Positions 6,893 to 9,218 of a stretch of 9,218 nt of DNA are shown here, one piece after another. The notes under the pieces were generated by a model. The model saw nothing but the letters and a program-made list of their open reading frames with translations, was not told where the DNA came from and ran no database searches. Both the position numbers and the translations under genes were made by a program. Numbering within the stretch: position 1 is the first letter of the stretch; each line of letters starts with the position of its first letter. Origin of the DNA: Methylococcaceae bacterium (lineage in GTDB: Bacteria; Pseudomonadota; Gammaproteobacteria; Methylococcales; Methylomonadaceae). The DNA is taken from contig JABFST010000444.1 of assembly GCA_013140465.1 (NCBI GenBank), forward strand, positions 1-9,218, written 5' to 3'.

Positions 6893-6934
6893 AAACTGCC
6901 CCCTCGTACACCTACTTTGCGGGGGGGAGTTTTT
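6893..6934 (+). terminator. Intrinsic terminator of the small gene, probably bidirectional
   Basis: AAACTGCCCCC at 6893-6903 pairs with GGGGGGGAGTTT at 6921-6932 across a loop of about 17 bases, and a run of five T (6930-6934) ends the structure. It begins one base after the TAA of the small gene. On the minus strand the same stem is followed by CAGTTTGTT, so it could also stop transcripts arriving from radC, which converges on this site. Confidence 0.75.
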
Positions 6935-6935
6935 G

Positions 6936-6996
6936 ATCCCCTCAGGGCTTAGCCCACTCCAAAGCGTATCCCATCAGGGCATTAGCCCGCACTTCC
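6936..6996. repeat. Two tandem copies of a short palindrome-bearing repeat
   Basis: The first copy (6936-6960) begins ATCCCCTCAGGGCTTAGCCC and the second (6968-6996) begins ATCCCATCAGGGCATTAGCC. The copies end in CACTCC and GCACTTCC and differ by a few substitutions and single-base insertions. Each contains a mini palindrome, GGGC-TTA-GCCC or GGGC-ATTA-GCCC. They lie between two converging genes, a usual place for REP-like extragenic palindromes. Whether the unit is repeated elsewhere in the genome cannot be seen from here. Confidence 0.55.
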
Positions 6997-6999
6997 AGT

Positions 7000-7674
7000 T
7001 TAAATCAAGCCATGTTCGGCAAACGAATACGGCATTCCATCCCCAATTATAAAATGATCCAGCACGCGTATATCGAACAAGGCCAAGGCTTGTTTGAGTT
7101 TTTCGGTGATGTGTTGGTCGGCTTGGCTGGGTTCGGCAATGCCCGAAGGATGGTTGTGGGCAAAAATGACGGCGGCGGCATTATGGAACAACGCCTGTTT
7201 GACGACTTCCCTAGGATACACGCTCGCGCCGTCTATAGTGCCGCGAAACAGTTCTTCGAGTTGGATAACACGGTGCTGGTTGTCCAGAAACAGACAGGCA
7301 AAGACTTCATAGCTGTAACCGCGCAATTGTGCGCTGAGATAAGCCCGCGTCATGTCGGGGCTGGTGAGGGCGCTGCCGCGCTGTAAGATTTCTTTAAAAT
7401 GCCGTTTCGCCATTTCCAGCACGGCTTGCAATTGCGCGTATTTGGCTTGCCCCAAGCCATTGGCCTGGCAAAAGCGCTGCTCGTCGGCATCAAGCAACGC
7501 TTTTAAGGAGCCAAAATCCGCCAACAAATCCCGCGCCAAATCGACGGCTGACTTGCCGTGCGTGCCAGTGCGTAAAAAAATGGCCAACAACTCGGCATCC
7601 GTCAACGCGGCGGGGCCGCGCTGCAAGAGCTTTTCCCGGGGGCGGTCTTCAGCCAACCAATCTTTAATCGTCAT
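7000..7674 (-). CDS. radC: RadC-family JAMM/MPN+ domain protein
   Basis: A 224-residue protein of normal length for the family. The N-terminal helical region opens [20 protein letters not shown] and carries the conserved [15 protein letters not shown] (24-38). A helix-hairpin-helix-like [13 protein letters not shown] (72-84) follows, and the C-terminal JAMM domain holds [20 protein letters not shown] (143-162) and the metal-binding [14 protein letters not shown] (173-186: H173, H175 and D186 as expected zinc ligands). Despite the name, no role in DNA repair has held up for the E. coli protein; members are presumed metal-dependent hydrolases or nucleic-acid-associated factors of unknown substrate. 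In many proteobacteria radC sits beside coaBC and rpmB-rpmG. Here it is the last gene of a minus-strand cluster after a DUF1348 gene (54 bases), and converges with the small membrane-protein gene. A TAGGTGTAGG stretch before the ATG could serve as ribosome binding site. All key residues are intact. Confidence 0.93.
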   Translation of the reverse strand: MTIKDWLAEDRPREKLLQRGPAALTDAELLAIFLRTGTHGKSAVDLARDLLADFGSLKALLDADEQRFCQANGLGQAKYAQLQAVLEMAKRHFKEILQRGSALTSPDMTRAYLSAQLRGYSYEVFACLFLDNQHRVIQLEELFRGTIDGASVYPREVVKQALFHNAAAVIFAHNHPSGIAEPSQADQHITEKLKQALALFDIRVLDHFIIGDGMPYSFAEHGLI

Positions 7675-7728
7675 TGCCTACACCTAGTTGCGGGGTAAAG
7701 GCTAAGCATAGTGGAACAGCGGCAATAA

Positions 7729-8208
7729 TTAAAGCCCCAGTTCGCTTAAGCTAGGGTAATCGTCGGGTCTGATGCCTTTGGGCCAGTCGAATTTGCGTGC
7801 CGATTCCGCAATCGGCAGGTCATTGATGCTGGCATAACGCCGCTGCATCAAGCCGAGTCCGTCAAACTCCCAATTCTCATTGCCGTAAGAACGGTACCAT
7901 TGGCCTTGCGCATCATGCCATTCATAAGCAAAGCGCACGGCGATATGGTTGTCGGTATAAGCCCATAGTTCTTTAATCAGCCGATAGTCCAATTCTTTGG
8001 CCCATTTGCGCCGTAAAAATTCGATAATCTCAGCGCGGCCTTGGGGGAATTCGGCGCGGTTACGCCATTGGCTATCAACGCTATAAGCTAAGGCTACGCG
8101 TTCGGGGTCGCCGATATTCCAAGCGTTTTCAGCCATGCGCACTTTTTGTGCGGCGGTTTCGCGGGTAAAGGGGGGCAACGGCGGGCGTGTTTCGGGTGTG
8201 GTGGACAT
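7729..8208 (-). CDS. DUF1348 family protein (NTF2/SnoaL-like fold)
   Basis: A 159-residue soluble protein that matches DUF1348 closely along its whole length. Conserved runs include [20 protein letters not shown] (12-31), [49 protein letters not shown] and [18 protein letters not shown]. The family folds as an NTF2-like alpha+beta barrel, a scaffold used by many small enzymes and binding proteins, but no reaction is established for DUF1348. The strong conservation of Trp, Arg and Asp/Glu residues suggests a ligand pocket. A GAGGAA ribosome binding site lies 7 bases before the ATG. The gene follows the glutathione S-transferase by 24 bases and is very likely in the same transcript, which fits a role in detoxification or small-molecule handling, though that is inference. 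Confidence 0.92.
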   Translation of the reverse strand: MSTTPETRPPLPPFTRETAAQKVRMAENAWNIGDPERVALAYSVDSQWRNRAEFPQGRAEIIEFLRRKWAKELDYRLIKELWAYTDNHIAVRFAYEWHDAQGQWYRSYGNENWEFDGLGLMQRRYASINDLPIAESARKFDWPKGIRPDDYPSLSELGL

Positions 8209-8232
8209 GATGTGTTCCTCGTTATAGTGCTG

Positions 8233-8844
8233 TTAGGGCGCTACGCGCCAAATGCCCGGCATGTCAACATAAGCGGGCAGGGATTGGATGCGCTGTCGCC
8301 AACTGATAATGGCGGGATAAAGCGCGAGGTCGATGTTGCCTTCAGGAGCTAGGGCAATATACGGATATACCGCTAGGTCGGCGATGGTGATTTGTTCCGT
8401 CGCCAGCCAAGGTGTAGTGCTTAAATGCGTGTTTAAGATAGCCAACAGGTTGGAGGTGCACAACTCGGCATCTTTCAGGTTGATGGCGCGACCAAATTTA
8501 TAATATAAGCGTAGCCGATTAGGGCCGTTAGCCACTTCGTTGGCGGCGGTCATTAACCAACTGCTGACCGCCGCCAGATTTTCGGCATCGCTGGGCAGCC
8601 AGTGGTCCGCGCCGTATTTTTTAGCCAAATACACTAAAATCGCATGGCTATCGCGCACAACAGTCTTGCCATCGGCTAACACCGGGACTTGTCCGAACGG
8701 GTTTAGGGCTAAAAACGCCGGGGTTTTTTGTTGCCGTTCTTTACCATTGACTGCCACGCTTTGGTAGTCGAGATTTAATAATGACAGCATCAGACGCACC
8801 TTGTGGCAATTGCCGGACAAGGCGAATTCGTATAGCGTAATCAT
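8233..8844 (-). CDS. Glutathione S-transferase family protein
   Basis: A 203-residue cytosolic protein with the two-domain GST layout. The thioredoxin-like N-domain (about 1-77) opens MITLYEFALSGNCHKVRLML; S10 is at the usual position of the glutathione-activating residue. The cis-proline loop is NPFGQVPVL (48-56, P54), and the glutathione gamma-glutamyl site is DSHAIL (65-70), with Asp where Glu is more usual. The helical C-domain has the N-capping motif ITIADLAVYPY (152-162, D156). Members conjugate glutathione to electrophiles or reduce peroxides; the substrate of this one cannot be read from the sequence. A strong AGGAG ribosome binding site precedes the ATG by about 6 bases. The gene lies between the split-barrel flavoprotein gene (38 bases upstream) and the DUF1348 gene, which suggests a small redox or detoxification operon. 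The length is normal for bacterial GSTs, and no break is seen. Confidence 0.94.
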   Translation of the reverse strand: MITLYEFALSGNCHKVRLMLSLLNLDYQSVAVNGKERQQKTPAFLALNPFGQVPVLADGKTVVRDSHAILVYLAKKYGADHWLPSDAENLAAVSSWLMTAANEVANGPNRLRLYYKFGRAINLKDAELCTSNLLAILNTHLSTTPWLATEQITIADLAVYPYIALAPEGNIDLALYPAIISWRQRIQSLPAYVDMPGIWRVAP

Positions 8845-8882
8845 ATTTGCTCCTGTAAAAAGAAGAGAGTTGCAAGTGATTA

Positions 8883-9218
8883 TTACTTCACTGCTGCCAA
8901 TTGCGATTTTAACACCTCAATCTCTGCCCGCAAGGGCGCAAGCAGTTGCTCAAGCTCGGTTTTGCTGTAGCGGGGCGTGATGTGCTGCGGGCAATTCCAA
9001 TCGAAAGCCGCAACTGTGATGACCATGCCGCGTTCCACCCGCGCCCGATAGCTGGGGATTTCCAATTGCGCGAGCAGTTCGGGTTCATCAGTGTCGTGGA
9101 TCATGCGCACATGCCCCCAAATTTTTAGCCGCCGTTTATGGGCATAATCCATTAATATCAGCGACACTCGGTCATCGTTATTGAGATTGCCGACACTGAC
9201 ATACTGGCGGTTGCCGCG
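8883..9218 (-). CDS. Pyridoxamine 5'-phosphate oxidase-like FMN-binding split-barrel protein (5' end outside window)
   Basis: The frame is open to the right edge, so the start is not seen; 111 C-terminal residues are present, probably about half of the protein. The visible part begins RGNRQYVSVGNLNNDDRVSL, continues with LILMDYAHKRRLKIWGHVRM, and has the hallmark FDWNCPQHITPRYS, all typical of a PPOX-like family of about 200 residues. Related proteins form dimers that bind FMN (or F420 or heme in other branches) between split barrels. Many are annotated as pyridoxamine phosphate oxidase relatives without proof of that reaction, so a true PdxH role should not be assumed. The last 27 residues (SKTELEQLLAPLRAEIEVLK and beyond) look like an amphipathic coiled-coil tail. 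An internal GTG is in frame, but conserved sequence upstream of it shows that it is not the start. It is the first visible gene of the cluster leading to the GST. Confidence 0.88.
   Translation of the reverse strand, partial: RGNRQYVSVGNLNNDDRVSLILMDYAHKRRLKIWGHVRMIHDTDEPELLAQLEIPSYRARVERGMVITVAAFDWNCPQHITPRYSKTELEQLLAPLRAEIEVLKSQLAAVK

Noticed and set aside
7000..7674. radC as a mark of a mobile element, since RadC-like proteins are common on islands.
   Set aside because: The protein has the full-length chromosomal form with the N-terminal helical region, and no integrase, att-like repeat or plasmid gene is nearby.

Overview
The window looks like ordinary chromosome from a gammaproteobacterium. 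The proteobacterial gene families and the mixed but slightly GC-leaning codon use point that way. The combination of MtaB, a fused SpmA-SpmB protein and a SWIM-SNF2 helicase would fit a methanotroph of the Methylococcales, but that is an impression from protein style and is not proven by the sequence. No phage, transposase, CRISPR array, tRNA or rRNA was seen.

Layout. Positions 1-6187 hold four minus-strand genes that could be read as one transcript: a 1081-residue SWIM/SNF2 helicase-like ATPase, an unrecognised lipoprotein, a fused SpmA/SpmB-type membrane protein, and an MtaB-type tRNA methylthiotransferase cut by the left window edge. The last three are close together (15 and 3 bases apart). 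The gap between the helicase and the best lipoprotein start is 118 bases, so a separate promoter there is possible. The gene products have no obvious shared pathway.

Positions 6188-6681 are an AT-rich, non-coding stretch of about 500 bases. It holds several hairpins and a good sigma70-type promoter pointing right. That promoter serves a plus-strand gene at 6682-6891 encoding a 69-residue single-pass membrane protein of unknown function. This gene has its own promoter, a leader of about 110 bases with two hairpins, a clear ribosome binding site and a strong intrinsic terminator. It is the only plus-strand gene in the window and the least explained item in it. Just after its terminator lie two near-identical copies of a short repeat, each with a small GGGC...GCCC palindrome.

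Positions 7000-9218 hold four more minus-strand genes: an FMN split-barrel (pyridoxamine phosphate oxidase-like) protein cut by the right edge, a glutathione S-transferase, a DUF1348 (NTF2-like) protein and a RadC-type JAMM protein. The spacings are 38, 24 and 54 bases, and the GST and DUF1348 genes have strong ribosome binding sites. This looks like an operon with a redox or detoxification flavour, with radC at its end. The sequence gives no strong sign of a new multi-gene system. The best candidates for a second look are the solitary small membrane protein with its structured leader, and the lipoprotein of unknown function.
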